From positions 4,377,822-4,441,821 of the forward strand of contig CM047806.1 in the NCBI GenBank assembly GCA_026214975.1: 64,000 bases of DNA, written 5' to 3'. The first letter of the stretch is position 1. Every line of letters starts with the position of its first letter. The position numbers were made by a program, and so were the translations under genes. Below are positions 35,013-45,772 of this stretch, piece by piece. The DNA comes from Gentiana macrophylla. Lineage: Eukaryota > Streptophyta > Magnoliopsida > Gentianales > Gentianaceae. The notes under the pieces were generated by a model. It saw nothing but the letters and a program-made list of their open reading frames with translations. It searched no databases and was not told the origin of the DNA.

Positions 35013-35110
35013 TTATCGAAGCTTCGATTTGCATTTTCCTCTGATCTTCTTCTTCTTTTCGCCCTGTTTTTAGTGGTTTTTTTGGTTCCGGTTGCAAAAG
35101 GACTTCGTCA

Positions 35111-36060
35111 ATGGCGGCAGATTTGGATGTCGAAATCACTCCCTCACATCACTGTACATGCACATGCATCGAGCGAGAATCCTTCGATCGTTCTCGTTCA
35201 ACCTCTTCTCACCGAGAAAAACTATTATGGATGGAGTATTCCAGTCCGAAGAGCACTTATCTCAAAAAACAAGCTAGGCTTGGTAGATGGAACGGTTCCA
35301 TGTCCACCGGACACACATTGGCACTTCGGAGCATGGAATCAGTGCAATAATATGGTCCTATCGTGGATCCTAAACTCTGTTTCTCCCACGATAGGGCAGA
35401 GCTTGCTCGGATCAAACACAACGAGAGAAGTTTGGATTGATTTGCGGGAGAGGCTGTCTGGGATTTTTTTAGGGTTTCTGACATACAGGAAGAGAATTAT
35501 GCGGTTAGACAAGGCTGAAGATCCTTTGGGAAGAACTCATCCATCTAAGACCGATACCTGAGTGTGGATGCCGGACAACACAGGAGTTTAAGGATTACAT
35601 TGAAGCAGACTACATAATTTTGTTCTTAAGAGGATTAAATGAAAGTTTTGAGCTAGTTAAATCAAAGGTGCTTCTAATGAATCCTCTTCCAAAGATCAAC
35701 GAGGTGTACAATTTGGCAATTGTTTGGAGAGACAAATGATACATGGACCAGCAGGCGTTGTTCCGTCAGGTACTTCAACCGTTCTTCAAAATTCCTCCAT
35801 GGAGCACCAAGGCAATTTTGTTAGACATCAGCCACCCAAGAGGTCTATGATTACTAGCCAACAACAAGGTTCACTGGTTCTACGCATAAGAAGAACTCGA
35901 AATGTACTTAATATGAATCGAACAGGGCACACAAAGGACCGTTGTTACCGGAAACATGGATTTCCACCAAGTTTTCAGAGCAGAAGACAAGAAAACATGG
36001 TTCAACAGGACTCTCAGGCACCTATGCAAGTTGGGACATCTAACAATGGGAGAGTGTTGT
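35111..36060 (+). pseudogene. copia gag (frameshifted)
   Basis: ATG 35111 is the natural start, but the gag-like frame is the one reading '...SENPSIVLVQPLLTEKNYYGWSIPVRRALISKNKLGLVDGTVPCPP' and 'WNQCNNMVLSWILNSVSPTIGQSLL' (about 35175-35420). This is a standard copia gag N-terminal (UBN2-like) pattern. The nucleocapsid knuckle region (GHTKDRCYRKHGFP, 35925-35970) follows in another frame with its first Cys half degraded. It cannot make intact capsid protein. Confidence 0.75.
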
Positions 36061-36513
36061 GCCTACCTCCAGATTTACTAATGAGCAATGTGCAAAGATG
36101 ATGAAGGTTTTTCTGCAGTTGCAGATGGGGCAGAACTCAGGACAATTGCAACATGTGGCTTCAGCAGCTGTTCTGAATGCCAATTTTAGTCCCAATGCAG
36201 TGGGTAAGAATAACTCAATCTCCTTAATTAAGGCGCTGGATTTTAGATTCGGGGGCCACCGATCATGTGGCATGTTGTTTATCTATATTTTCCACTTACT
36301 ATCCTGTTACTCACAAGTGCATAACCCTCCCTAATGGCACTTCAGTCCCTGTTACACACATTGGTGAAGTGCACATTAATGACTCTTGTTTTAAAGACTC
36401 TTCTTTCACGTTTAACTTGTTATCTTTGAGCACTCTTGTTAAGTCTGGCACTTATGATGTGTTCTTTCATTCTTCCTCATGTATCATCTAGAAGGTGACA
36501 CATATGAGGATGA

Positions 36514-37149
36514 TTGGTACAGCTAAAGTGCAAGGGATTGTACTACCTTGAAGCATCTTCACCTTCCACATCTTCTGTTGCCCAACTTTCTTCACAAGCT
36601 CAGCCTTCTTCACATACTACCTCTAGCATCACTGATGATCAGCTCTGGCATTATAGGATGGGGCATATGTCCAATTCTCGATTGCAGCTGATTCATAATG
36701 CTACTTCTTCTGTTTCTGTTCCTAGCAATAAACATTGTGATATTTGTTACATAGCAAAATTAAAAAGACCCTCATTTCCTGACAGTGTTTCTATTTCCCA
36801 TTCCTGTTTTGATATTTTACATGTAGACTTTTGGGGGCCATATAGGCACCCCACCCTGAATAATCAACGTTTTTTTCTCACATTTGTGGAAGATTACATT
36901 AGATATTGTTGGGTTTTTCTCTTGACACACAAGTCAAAAGTTAGGCACATTATACGTACTTTTTATGAGCTAATTCTGACACAATTTCACACCAAAATAA
37001 AGATTTCTAGGATAGACAACGGTCAAGAATTTAACATGCCTGAATTTTATGAATCCAAGAGGGCCATTCATCAAACTTCATGTAATCACACACCCGAACA
37101 AAATGGGGACGTCGACATAAACACCAACACATCTTGGCACATTGCTTAG
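36514..37149 (+). pseudogene. copia integrase
   Basis: The frame carries a zinc-binding HHCC-like set: 'LWHYRMGHMSNSRLQ' followed by 'HCDICYIAKLKRPSFP'. Catalytic-core motifs come next: 'DILHVDFWGPY', 'RIDNGQEFN' and 'HTPEQNG'. The family expects SDNGxEF, and here the residue before Asp is Ile. The ORF ends at 37149 soon after the TPEQNG motif, so the C-terminal part is out of frame. It would insert element DNA; not functional as read. Confidence 0.8.
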
Positions 37150-37799
37150 AAGCCTTAGATTCCAATCTCACTTGCCCATTTCCTTTTGGGGTTTTTGCAT
37201 TCAACATGCAGTTTATCTCATTAACCTCTCTCCCACACCTTTGTTAGATAATCTCACACCTTATGAACGATTGTTCAATGAAACCCACATATAATCATTT
37301 GCGTGTGTTTGGATGTCTTGTCTATGCATCCAACTTAGATCCCACAAAATCCAAATTCTGTCCTAGAGGTGTCAAATGTTGCTTCCTAGGTTACCCTCCA
37401 AATGTCAATGGAGTTTGTTGCTAAACTTACACACTAATGCAGTCTTTATTTCTAGGGATGTTACTTTTGTTGAGACCATTTTTCCTTTCGCCATTAATGC
37501 ATCTGCTGTTTCTTACAATTCTGATACACATGTTGCAATCCTCCCATCATGCACTCTTTCCTCTCTTGTTGATCCCTTCCTGAGCCCATTGGCTCAGCTC
37601 CTGCTTCTGAACCAATTGGTCATGTTTCTAAACCAACAGCACCAGATGATGCCCCTCCATCTGAACCTGATCCCACTCATCCTGTTAGGCTCCTTAGGCA
37701 ACACAAACAACCCACTTGGCTCAAAGACTATCATTGCAATTTGTTATGTCCTCTAGCTCACCTTCTCACACCTCCACACCCCACCCCCTTCAGCAAGCT

Positions 37800-38656
37800 C
37801 TCTCTTATGATCAATTAACCCCCACCTATAAATCATACGTCTTGAGTATCATAGTCAATCCTAACCCCAGGTCTTATAATGAAGCCTGTAAATTTCCTAA
37901 GTGGCAACAAGCAATGGAGTTTGAAATATCCGCATTAGAACAAAATCACACTTGGTCCTTGGTTGAGCTACCACCCAACAAGAGACCAATAGGCTATAAT
38001 GGGTTTTTAAAATCAAACATAATGCTGATGGTTCGGTAGAGCGGTATAAAGCCTGCCTAGCTGCTAAGGGGTACACATAACAACTTGGTATTGACTTTAT
38101 TGAAACTTTTAGCCAGCTTGCGAAAATGACCACTATTAGAGTTTTACTTGTCCTAGCTGTTTCCTAAGGTTGGATATTGGAACAACTTGACGTAAACAAT
38201 GCATTCCTTCACGGAGACCTACATGAGGAGGTCTATATGCTTCCCCTACCTGGTTTTGTGCCTAGTTCCCCTTCCTTGGTTTGCAAACTCCATTCAAGCA
38301 AGCTAGCCGTCAATAGAATGCGAAGCTCACTTCTACACTCATTCATCAGGGTTATACTCAATCCGTTCACGATTACAACCTATTTACTAAATCTGTTCAC
38401 GTAATTCTTGGTCCTTTACTGCATTGCTAATATGCGTTGATGATATAGTTGTTGCTAGTAACAATGGTGATGAAGTTGCAGCTATCAAGCAGCACTTACA
38501 TAATGCTTTTCATATTAAGGACCTTGGTCCCCTTCGGTTTTTCTTGTGAATTGAAATCGCCCGGTCACAGGCTGGTCTAGTGCTTAACCAGCATAAATAT
38601 ACTTTGGAGATGCTTGAACAAATAGGTCTGTTGGGTTGTGAACCTGCTTTTATGCC
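37800..38656 (+). pseudogene. copia reverse transcriptase, upstream part
   Basis: RT blocks in order: 'CKFPKWQQAMEFEISALEQNHTWSLVELPPNKRPIGY', then a shifted 'YKACLAAKGYTQQLGIDFIETF', then '[21 protein letters not shown]' (38177 on) and a CVDDIVVASN catalytic motif at about 38432-38462. A 'IKDLGPLRFFL' block follows. There are stops and frameshifts between blocks. The sequence is then interrupted at 38657 by a solo LTR. Confidence 0.75.
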
Positions 38657-39238
38657 TGATAAAGCTGAGATTATCACGGAGGTCTAGCGGTGGTTTTATA
38701 TAGTGGATATCTGGCTTTTATGATGTGTTTGAGTGAATGAAGGCCGGTGGTGCACGGCAGTGATACAGCGGTGTTTCTGGGAGTTAGAGAGAGTAGATAT
38801 TTTGACAGAGTTTAGCCCTCTTTATTATTTTGCTTGTGTGTACTTCTGTTACATAAAGCCTCCTTTTATAGGGAGGAGGGATGATTAGGGTTTAAGCTAA
38901 AGACAAGTAGACAAAATATCTTCACGGTGCGATTATGTGGTTGCTAAGATCGCCATCCATATGGTCGCCTGTTCTTCGTTCTGTCTCAGCCTTCTCCTCT
39001 GCTATTCTCTCCGAGGGCTTGCGCGGTCTCTTATGGACCCTTTTTTAGGGTTGCAGGTCGGCCCCCTGAGCTACTAGTGACCTTAAAAGTTTGTAGGCTC
39101 TTTGCAGGGACCTGATCGTGGTGACCTCGGTTTGATTGTCGTCGCAGACGCTACGGCCGCGGACCTCCCTATCCAACTTGGTGGCTAGATAGGCTTTATC
39201 CGGTGACTCATAGGTGGCAGCGCTTTTTAGACATATCA
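38657..39238 (-). mobile_element. solo LTR inserted in the copia RT/RNase H region
   Basis: The inserted 582 bp begin TGATA and end TATCA (perfect 5-bp terminal inverted repeat, TG...CA). They are flanked by ATGCC (38652-38656) and ACGCC (39239-39243), a 5-bp duplication with one change. Removing the insert rejoins the copia reading frame (...GCEPAF-PMDTKQKLAHDDSPLLP). The - strand carries a promoter-like CCCTATAAAAGGAGG (about 38864-38879), suggesting a - orientation. Confidence 0.75.
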
Positions 39239-39960
39239 ACGCCTATGGACACCAAACAAAAGCTGGCCCATGATGACTCTCCTCTTTTGCCAGACACTAC
39301 TGGTATAGAAGACTTGTGGGAAAGTTGTTGTATCTCACTATTACTCGACCGGACATCTTCTTTGCCGTTCAGCAGCTCAACCAATTCTTAGATGCCCCCA
39401 CAGTTCATCATCAGCATGCTGCCCATCACCTTCTTCGAAGCTACTGCTGGCCAGGGAATCTTCTTCCCATCAAATAACTCTCTCCAACTTGCAGTATATG
39501 CTGACTCCGATTGGTCTAGGTGCGTTGAAACACACAAATCGGTAACTGGTTATTGTGTCCTGCTTGGTAATTCCCTTGTCTCTTGGCGGTCCAAGAAGCA
39601 ATCTACCGTCTCATGCAGCTCTTCTGAAGTTGAATACCGGTCCATGGCCATGGCCACTTGTGAGCTTCAATGGCTGTTGTATTTGCTGGCTGATTTTGGA
39701 ATGTTCTACTCCAAACTTGTTCCTCTATTTTGTGACAACAACAGTGCTATATACATCAGTCAAAATCCGGTGTTTCACGAATGCACTAAACACATCGAAA
39801 TTGACTGCCACATCGTGCGTGAAAAATACTTAGCTGGGATCATCAAACCCCTACCAATTCGCTCTCAATGGCCGACTTACTCACAAAGCCTCTTGATCGG
39901 TTCTCCTTGCAACAATTGTTATGCGGTTTAGGCGTAAAGAACCTCTACAGCGGACCAGGT
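39239..39960 (+). pseudogene. copia RT connection and RNase H
   Basis: After the solo LTR, copia sequence resumes with 'TPMDTKQKL' and a frameshifted LTITRPDIFFAVQQLNQFLDAPTVHH block. It continues in the frame 39392-39931 with the RNase H domain: 'LQLAVYADSDWSRCVETHKSVTGYCV', 'SWRSKKQSTVSCSSSEVEYRSMA', 'LFCDNNSAIYISQNPVFHECTKHIEIDCHIVREK'. The catalytic DxD, E and D residues of copia RNase H are visible. Confidence 0.8.
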
Positions 39961-39970
39961 TTGCAGGGGG
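39959..39970 (+). promoter_or_regulatory. polypurine tract of copia element
   Basis: A G-rich purine run (TTTGCAGGGGG) abuts the 3' LTR start TGTTGATG. Confidence 0.6.
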
Positions 39971-40243
39971 TGTTGATGATAGTAAATAAATGTATTGAAA
40001 AGGTGTATTATGCTGTTAATAGATAATGTGATTTATAGAGAAGTATGGTAATGGCACAACTTGTAATAGTGTAATTAGAATAGGGGTATTTTGGTCATTG
40101 GAGCTAGTATATAAATCTCAATATTGTAACCCTAATCACTTTTTCCAAAAATAATGAAACAGGAGAAGTTCTCCGTCTTCTTCATTCACAAGGGGAAACC
40201 CTAATTTCTGTTTATGCGGTTTAGAGTCTATAGCTTTTTCACA
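39971..40243 (+). repeat. 3' LTR of copia element
   Basis: Near copy of 34724-35000, ending TTTTTCACA before GCCAG. Confidence 0.85.
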
Positions 40244-40248
40244 GCCAG

Positions 40249-41215
40249 GAGAAATTAATGGACATAGAAAACATCTTATTAAAAGAGGACTATCATATCG
40301 TATTCATTCATTCTTGTTTTAATGACAATACCACAAGGCATTTTCACGTTGTTTCTTGGAAAAAATAAGTGAGCCAGGGGAGAAAGGGGCTCAGGATTAG
40401 ACAACCCCGACTCATGAACGATGCATTCCAAGCTAAGCTATCTCAGAAACTTTTAACTGATAAGGTCTTAAATATGAGTTAAGGTTTAATGAACGAAGTA
40501 TGGAAGTCCCTTTACTCCTCGCACACATGGAGAGTTCTATGGATACAGATAGTCGGAACTCAACTCGACACTACTCTGATTTGGCTCCAAACTACTTTTG
40601 TTCCTTAATTATTTCATCCAACGATGCCCGTTGGATGATATTTGGATGCTTAAAAGACTTTCATTATAAGGGAAAGTTATTTTATTGATATTGAGACATA
40701 ATGTTATGTTAGATATTTTCTCATAAATAAATATTTTAATTATTGATTGCATATGAGTTGCCATACGGATTAATGTTATCACAACGAAACGGGATTTGAC
40801 CTGCTTTTGTCCGAATTGATATGAAAGGATATGCATTTTCGGATTTTCAGATACATGCTTTTGTCCGAACTAATATGAAATTACCTTTTCATTTAAGGGT
40901 TGCATGCTTTTGTCCGAACTGATATGAACTTACCTTTCGTGTAAAAGTCTTTCCATTCGTTTATGAGATCTTTCAACCTATAAAAAGACAACATATGCAA
41001 ACGAATCATTCATACGTTTAATTTACAAGATCATCGAAATAATTCTTGAGTGTCGTGGGTTTGATTCAAACAAGTCACTATTTAAATCAAACACCTCCGT
41101 TGTATGCTGAGAGATTTTCAATTGATTCCTAAGTAACACTTGAGTGTGACGAAACATCTCTTTAAAGTCAACGTTATATTCTGTCAAAATTTTAAAGTTT
41201 CAATTTTTTTCCAAC
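40249..41215 (+). repeat. knottin upstream flank, duplicated in the window
   Basis: 40249-40500 matches 58425-58640 (landmarks CATTCATTCTtG, ACCACAAGGCAttTTCACGTTGTTTC, GGATTAGACAACCCCGAC). 40698-41215 matches 34007-34490. No coding sequence is supportable. The duplications show the knottin locus was copied with more than 1 kb of upstream DNA. Confidence 0.65.
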
Positions 41216-41491
41216 ATGTTATTCCAACCTATTGTCGTCTCTTTGAAACTACCTGAAATGCATGCCACCAGGGATTGTAATTTTTGTACTTTACCCTTTG
41301 TGCTTGTAACATAATGGAATATCCCATTTCAAACAAAAATAAAAATAAAAAGGATGTTGCATTTGTAATTGAGATTCGAATTAAACCAATTTGAGTATGT
41401 CCAAAGACATAAAACCAAAGGTGTCATTTTTGCAGGCGATTCATTTAGCTTCCTAGGAAATGTAATTCTAATTAATCCCTCCATATATCCC

Positions 41492-41498
41492 TATAAAT
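41492..41498 (+). promoter_or_regulatory. TATA box of the intact knottin gene
   Basis: TATAAAT lies 131 bp upstream of the start codon. It is conserved in position and context (TATAAATTGAGG, then GTGAAGATG) in all three locus copies. Confidence 0.65.
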
Positions 41499-41622
41499 TG
41501 AGGTGAAGATGAGTGTGGAAAATCATATATATAACCAACTTTGGTAACCCCTCAAAAAAAAAAAATTAAGTTTGATAACCCTGAAAAAAAAAAAATTTCC
41601 TGACAAATTAAAGAACACAAAG

Positions 41623-42293
41623 ATGATTAAGTTTTCCTTGTTTATTTATTTTTTCTTCTGCTCCTCATGTAAGTTGCTTTTATCTTTCATAATCAAACAA
41701 ATGCTTTTTAAACGGAGGGAGTATATGTTATCACAAGGAGAATTATTAGATGCACATTCGATCACATGTAAAGAGAGAACCAAGTATACATGTTTTTCCC
41801 AAATTTAATTCTACCCTATATATTCGTTAGAAAATTCATTTTATATTGTTGATCTTTTGCAGTAGACGTAAGCGTCATTGGAAAACTACAACTAGGAAGA
41901 GACATAGCTGGTGGACGTCGATCTATTCCACTATCAAGAAAGACGTTGCAAGAACCACAACCCCCTGAGATCTGCGGCGATGATTCTTGCTTGTTTGATA
42001 GTGAATGTCCTTCTGACTGCCACTGTGGGATTATTTATAATAGCGAAATAAGGTGCAAGTTTGGTCCAAGGCCTCGAGGACGGGGAGACACACCTGAGGT
42101 CTGTGGCGATTTAACCGATTGCCCAAACAACGATGAATGTCCCGAGGGTTGCCGTTGCGGGTTACTTAAGGATGGTCTAATCAGGTGCTTCTATCCTCCT
42201 GCGTTGGACTTATTTGATTCGTACATAGATTGGAACGGTGGCTCCGCCGGCGATTACAGCGGCGACGAGGATTCCAACGGTGACGAGGATTAG
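41623..42293 (+). CDS. secreted double-knottin (cystine-knot miniprotein) precursor, intact
   Basis: Two exons, 41623-41668 and 41863-42293, with a GT...AG intron of 194 bp interrupting codon 16. The join restores an open frame of 158 residues. Residues 1-19 (MIKFSLFIYFFFCSSLDVS) look like a signal peptide. A basic propeptide (about 20-50) follows. Two six-cysteine domains come next: Cys 53/58/64/68/70/80 and 96/102/108/112/114/124, spaced 4-5-3-1-9 and 5-5-3-1-9. The central C-5-C-3-C-1-C spacing (…DSECPSDCHC, …NDECPEGCRC) is that of squash-type inhibitor knottins, with a longer last loop. Residues 130-158 are an acidic Gly/Asp/Glu tail. Inhibitory or antimicrobial activity is inferred from the fold only. 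The reactive-site residue and family are not certain. Confidence 0.8.
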
Positions 42294-43376
42294 AGGAATC
42301 CAACACCAAAAGCAAGGGATGGATGCTTGCTTACGAGTAATTTTGCATGCTCTAACAACTACATTTTTATTTTTATTTTATGAATGGTGGCATTGGATAT
42401 ATACTTTGTCATGCTAGGAACATAAAGATTTGAATCAATCTATAAGACACGAGGATCAAGAGACAACATGTTGGTGTAAAATATTTTTTTTTTTTTTTTT
42501 TTTTTTGGTCAGGTGGACTTGATTCATCAACCAGGTTTGATTTTCTCATCTCCTTAACGCAGCGTTATTCTATGATGCGAGCCTATAGAACATGATCCTG
42601 TTCAAGTAAGGTCGTAATGTAAAATATCTTTTTAGTTTATCTTTAATTTGTCTGAAATTTAATACTAAATGCAGCAAAATTAAATAAAGAAGAATTCAAA
42701 ATTTCAGTCATGCCCTTGCTCTCAACTAGGCATTATTAGCTAATAGCAGTAGTTGTGAACTGTTAAAAAAACGGGGAGTGATAGAGCTACTCCCTCAACT
42801 CTATATCATTTTTACACCATCATCATCTCACCACATATTTTTCAATTGTAAAAAAAAAAAATATAAATAAATAAAATAAAATAAAATAAAATAAAAAAAA
42901 AAAAAAAAAAAACCAACTACAAGAGCAGGTTGGGTGTAGAAATGATGTAGACTTGGGAGAGTAACTATATCATATTACCCTGAAAAAACTGATAGAAATT
43001 GTTTCTGGTGTACGTACACTCCTATCTTTCACTCTGAAAACACTAAACCCCCACCAAAATATCACGGGCCGTCATATTTCCTCTTCGGGCCGTGCTAATT
43101 ACCCATGACCATGAGGCCGGCCTAAATTACACGGCCCAATACATCTTTCCTTGTAAATCACGGTTCCGTGAAAAAGGAAAAGACGGCCATAGACATATAC
43201 ATATATATAGAGAGAGAGACACACTCTAGTTAATTATAGGTATGAAAATGATAGAGTCACAATGAAAAGAGCCACAACGATGATCTAAACCATTGATTAT
43301 TGTGAGATCTATATTGATTGATCTAGGTCCCACAATAATCAATGATGTAGACACACACGTGTCGATCTCCTCCTTT
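42294..43376. other. knottin 3' flank
   Basis: Contains a short retroposon (below), an A-rich simple repeat at 42851-42912, and sequence at 42655-42750 and 42975-43040 with a second copy at 51485-51590 and 51950-51995. An imperfect hairpin sits at about 43291-43347 (CATTGATTATTGTGnGA... against its complement). No gene is supportable. Confidence 0.5.
42485..42617 (-). mobile_element. short retroposon with poly(T/A) tail and 10-bp target duplication
   Basis: TGTAAAATAT occurs at 42475-42484 and 42618-42627. Between them lie about 22 T residues followed by a 110-bp body. A poly(T) on the + strand next to one duplication is the mark of a - strand, poly(A)-tailed insertion. No convincing pol III boxes were seen on the - strand, so SINE identity is not proven. 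Confidence 0.5.
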
Positions 43377-43769
43377 CGTGCAAACCAACCGAAGAGGAAT
43401 TAATGGACAGAGAAAATATCTTAACAAATGCAGCAGAGGTGGGGATCGGAACTCCGGCGCCCTCACATACTTTGAGCAGCATTTGCAGTTCTATGTATGT
43501 GTTATACGGATCTCGATAGATTTAATTAGCATGATGATTTTGTGTGTGCGTGTATGTACGTAGTAAGGTTCATTAATTGTCAGGAACCATATATGCATAT
43601 TATTGCGAAGGGAAATTGACAAGGCGGAACAAGATCTTCTTTGGACAATACGTGGAATGGATATGTAAAAAAAACAAAAAAAAAACAAAAAAATTGTGAT
43701 TCGTTGTTAATTCTCTGTAGCTCAAAGCTTCATTAACATGAGAAGTGCAATTAATAGAATTCCATATCC

Positions 43770-45026
43770 TTAAAAACATGGGGTAATCCATATGGTAGTG
43801 GAAACTTTGCTAAGCAACGGCTCCCCAGGATATATTGGCTCAACAGTTCCCGTTTCCATATTATATACACCAATGTTCTTGCCTCCACCTTTTGCTTCTG
43901 AGTAAATGTAATAATATTCCCAATCATCGTCTGTGAAATAAATATGATTGGGTTTGATCACTCTTCCTCTTCCTGCTGCTGACCTAGAGGCATCCACAGC
44001 GATGGTGGCATTGTGGCCTACGATGACAGCCATGCTTCCTAGGCTATAAATCTCCTTCCATGTGCCCGTGTCTGTATCAACTTCGTACACCTGAAATTTA
44101 CTAGTCATATAATGCAAACCGTCCTCACTTAAATTTGGGGACATTCTTGTAATAATGAGCAAGCTGTCATCGGTTTTTAGGATATATAGATTCATTGATG
44201 CATGAACGGGTTTCGGATCGAATGAATCAAAGTTGGGTACAATGTGTTCACAACGTAAGATCAAACGATTCTTTACACGGTTACCATATTTTCCAACAAA
44301 GTTGAAGGCCCGGACAACTCCTACATAACAAGTGGGATGATAAAACCGTCCATCGTCTTGGTACACGACGGTATCCAACTCCTTTCGGGAAATACCGGTG
44401 GCATAAAACTGACCATTGTCATGGTACACAACATCCGTATACAATTCCATTCGAGACTTTTCAATTATGTTCCATGCTTTGTCCCCTAACCTCCAAAAAC
44501 CCAAATGTCCTAGTCCTCCGGCTATGACAATCAAAACGAAGTCCGAAGTATCACTCGGCCTTGCTGAAAGCACTATCTTCTGAGTAAAAATATGCTCATC
44601 GGCCATCCCAACGTCGTCCTCGTATCCTGGGAAGGTGTTTTGATGTGGTAAGGGGATCTCGGTGCCTGAAAAAGGCTCTAGCAGGCTCATGCTACCATCC
44701 GCTTCGGTCACTAGTAACCATCCCAATGATTCTAAGCACTTCTTGTTTTTAAAGTTAGGAACTTTCACAGAAGCCACAATTGATTCACCCTCAACCAAAC
44801 TATATAACTCACGAACATCATCATCACCGTCATCTCTAACGGGAAGCATCAGATAAGGGGTCCGTTGTCGTAAACGTAGACCCTCAAAGTACTCATCCTT
44901 TGCAGCTGCAAAGGAGGATTTGGAAACGCATCTAAAAGAAACGAAATCTTCAAGCTTTTTCAGTCGTTTGGCTATTACTACCAACATGTCATGTGGAAGA
45001 TCGGATAAATTCGACATGGCTGACAT
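43770..45026 (-). CDS. F-box protein with DUF295-type (KIB1-4 beta-propeller) region
   Basis: Single-exon ORF of 418 residues. An N-terminal F-box (about residues 7-42: LSDLPHDMLVVIAKRLKKLEDFVSFRCVSKSSF) would bind Skp1-type adaptors in an SCF ubiquitin ligase. The rest (about 55-400) is the DUF295/KIB-type domain of large plant F-box families, with the characteristic late 'VYNMETGTVEPI' segment near the C-terminus; it probably recruits substrate. Start chosen at MSAMSNLSDLP; the second Met (MSNLSDLP) is an equally possible start. Intact, no frameshift. An internal tandem of VVYHDNGQFY / VVYQDDGRFY (about 195-235) looks like a small repeat. The upstream 300 bp contain long A and T runs. Substrate unknown. 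Confidence 0.9.
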   Translation of the reverse strand: MSAMSNLSDLPHDMLVVIAKRLKKLEDFVSFRCVSKSSFAAAKDEYFEGLRLRQRTPYLMLPVRDDGDDDVRELYSLVEGESIVASVKVPNFKNKKCLESLGWLLVTEADGSMSLLEPFSGTEIPLPHQNTFPGYEDDVGMADEHIFTQKIVLSARPSDTSDFVLIVIAGGLGHLGFWRLGDKAWNIIEKSRMELYTDVVYHDNGQFYATGISRKELDTVVYQDDGRFYHPTCYVGVVRAFNFVGKYGNRVKNRLILRCEHIVPNFDSFDPKPVHASMNLYILKTDDSLLIITRMSPNLSEDGLHYMTSKFQVYEVDTDTGTWKEIYSLGSMAVIVGHNATIAVDASRSAAGRGRVIKPNHIYFTDDDWEYYYIYSEAKGGGKNIGVYNMETGTVEPIYPGEPLLSKVSTTIWITPCF

Positions 45027-45769
45027 GAATCAACGATAGTAATTAACAACAGATGTACCGAAACAAACAAATTAAGGCTAATAAATTAAAACGTCAAACA
45101 TATACCAAACAAAAGGAAATTCTAAGGGAGAGACACAGACATCCAGATCAGATCGACACATATAAACACAAAACGTCTGGTTCAATGGTATCAAAAAAAA
45201 AAAAAAAAAAAAAAAACATCACAAAAAAAAAGAAGAAGAAAAGATTAGATCGAAACCTGGGCTGTTGTTGTCTTCCTCAAAAGCAGGACGAGGAGGGTGA
45301 GTTTTTTTTTTTTTTTTTTTTTTGCATAGGTCTGACTCTCCTCAATGAATCTCAAAAAAATAAAAAATAATAATAATAATAAAAATAAAAGAAACACTGG
45401 GTGCGGATATATAACAAAAACACTGGATTACGGGAAGTTATTGTGTGGTGTCTTCATACGGTGTGGAGACATCGTGTGACATCTTACACACCACACACTC
45501 TCATTCTGTATTTAAACTATATGGTTCTAATCGTTCATCCGTCACTTCACCTCAAATTCCCTCACCACACAATAACTTTCCCCGGAATACACCTTTTAAA
45601 AGGAAAATATATATAGATTTGCATAAATTATCAGATTTTGAAGAGTACCACAATGATGGGTTTATCAAAAGCTTTAAATCTTTTACAAAAGGTTCATCAC
45701 CATTGGAGTAATTTGACTAAGCAAAGTTTTTAAGGAAAAACTTTGTATTCATCAACCGGTTCAAAGCTC
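45027..45769. other. F-box gene upstream region
   Basis: Contains homopolymer runs (A at 45193-45213, T at 45303-45323) and AT-rich sequence. No other gene is supportable. It would hold the F-box promoter, but no TATA box could be assigned with confidence. Confidence 0.5.
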
Positions 45770-45772
45770 TAA

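Larger units (their letters stand above)
34724..40243 (+). mobile_element. complete but decayed Ty1/copia retrotransposon with GCCAG target duplication
   Basis: Two LTRs of about 275 bp (34724-35000 and 39971-40243) are flanked by the 5-bp duplication GCCAG (34719-34723 and 40244-40248). The tRNA-Met-type primer site TGGTATCAGAGC follows the left LTR. Gag, integrase, RT and RNase H are present in copia order, with multiple frameshifts and stops. A solo LTR (38657-39238) interrupts the RT/RNase H connection. The two LTRs differ by roughly 15 substitutions plus small indels, so it is not a recent insertion. It lies about 1.4 kb upstream of the intact knottin gene. Confidence 0.9.

Noticed and set aside
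35111..35350. ORF starting MAADLDVEIT as an independent protein
   Set aside because: It begins at the gag start codon but slips out of the conserved gag frame because of a frameshift; the real gag frame is the overlapping one.
44662..44856. + strand ORF inside the F-box gene
   Set aside because: Antisense shadow of the intact - strand gene.
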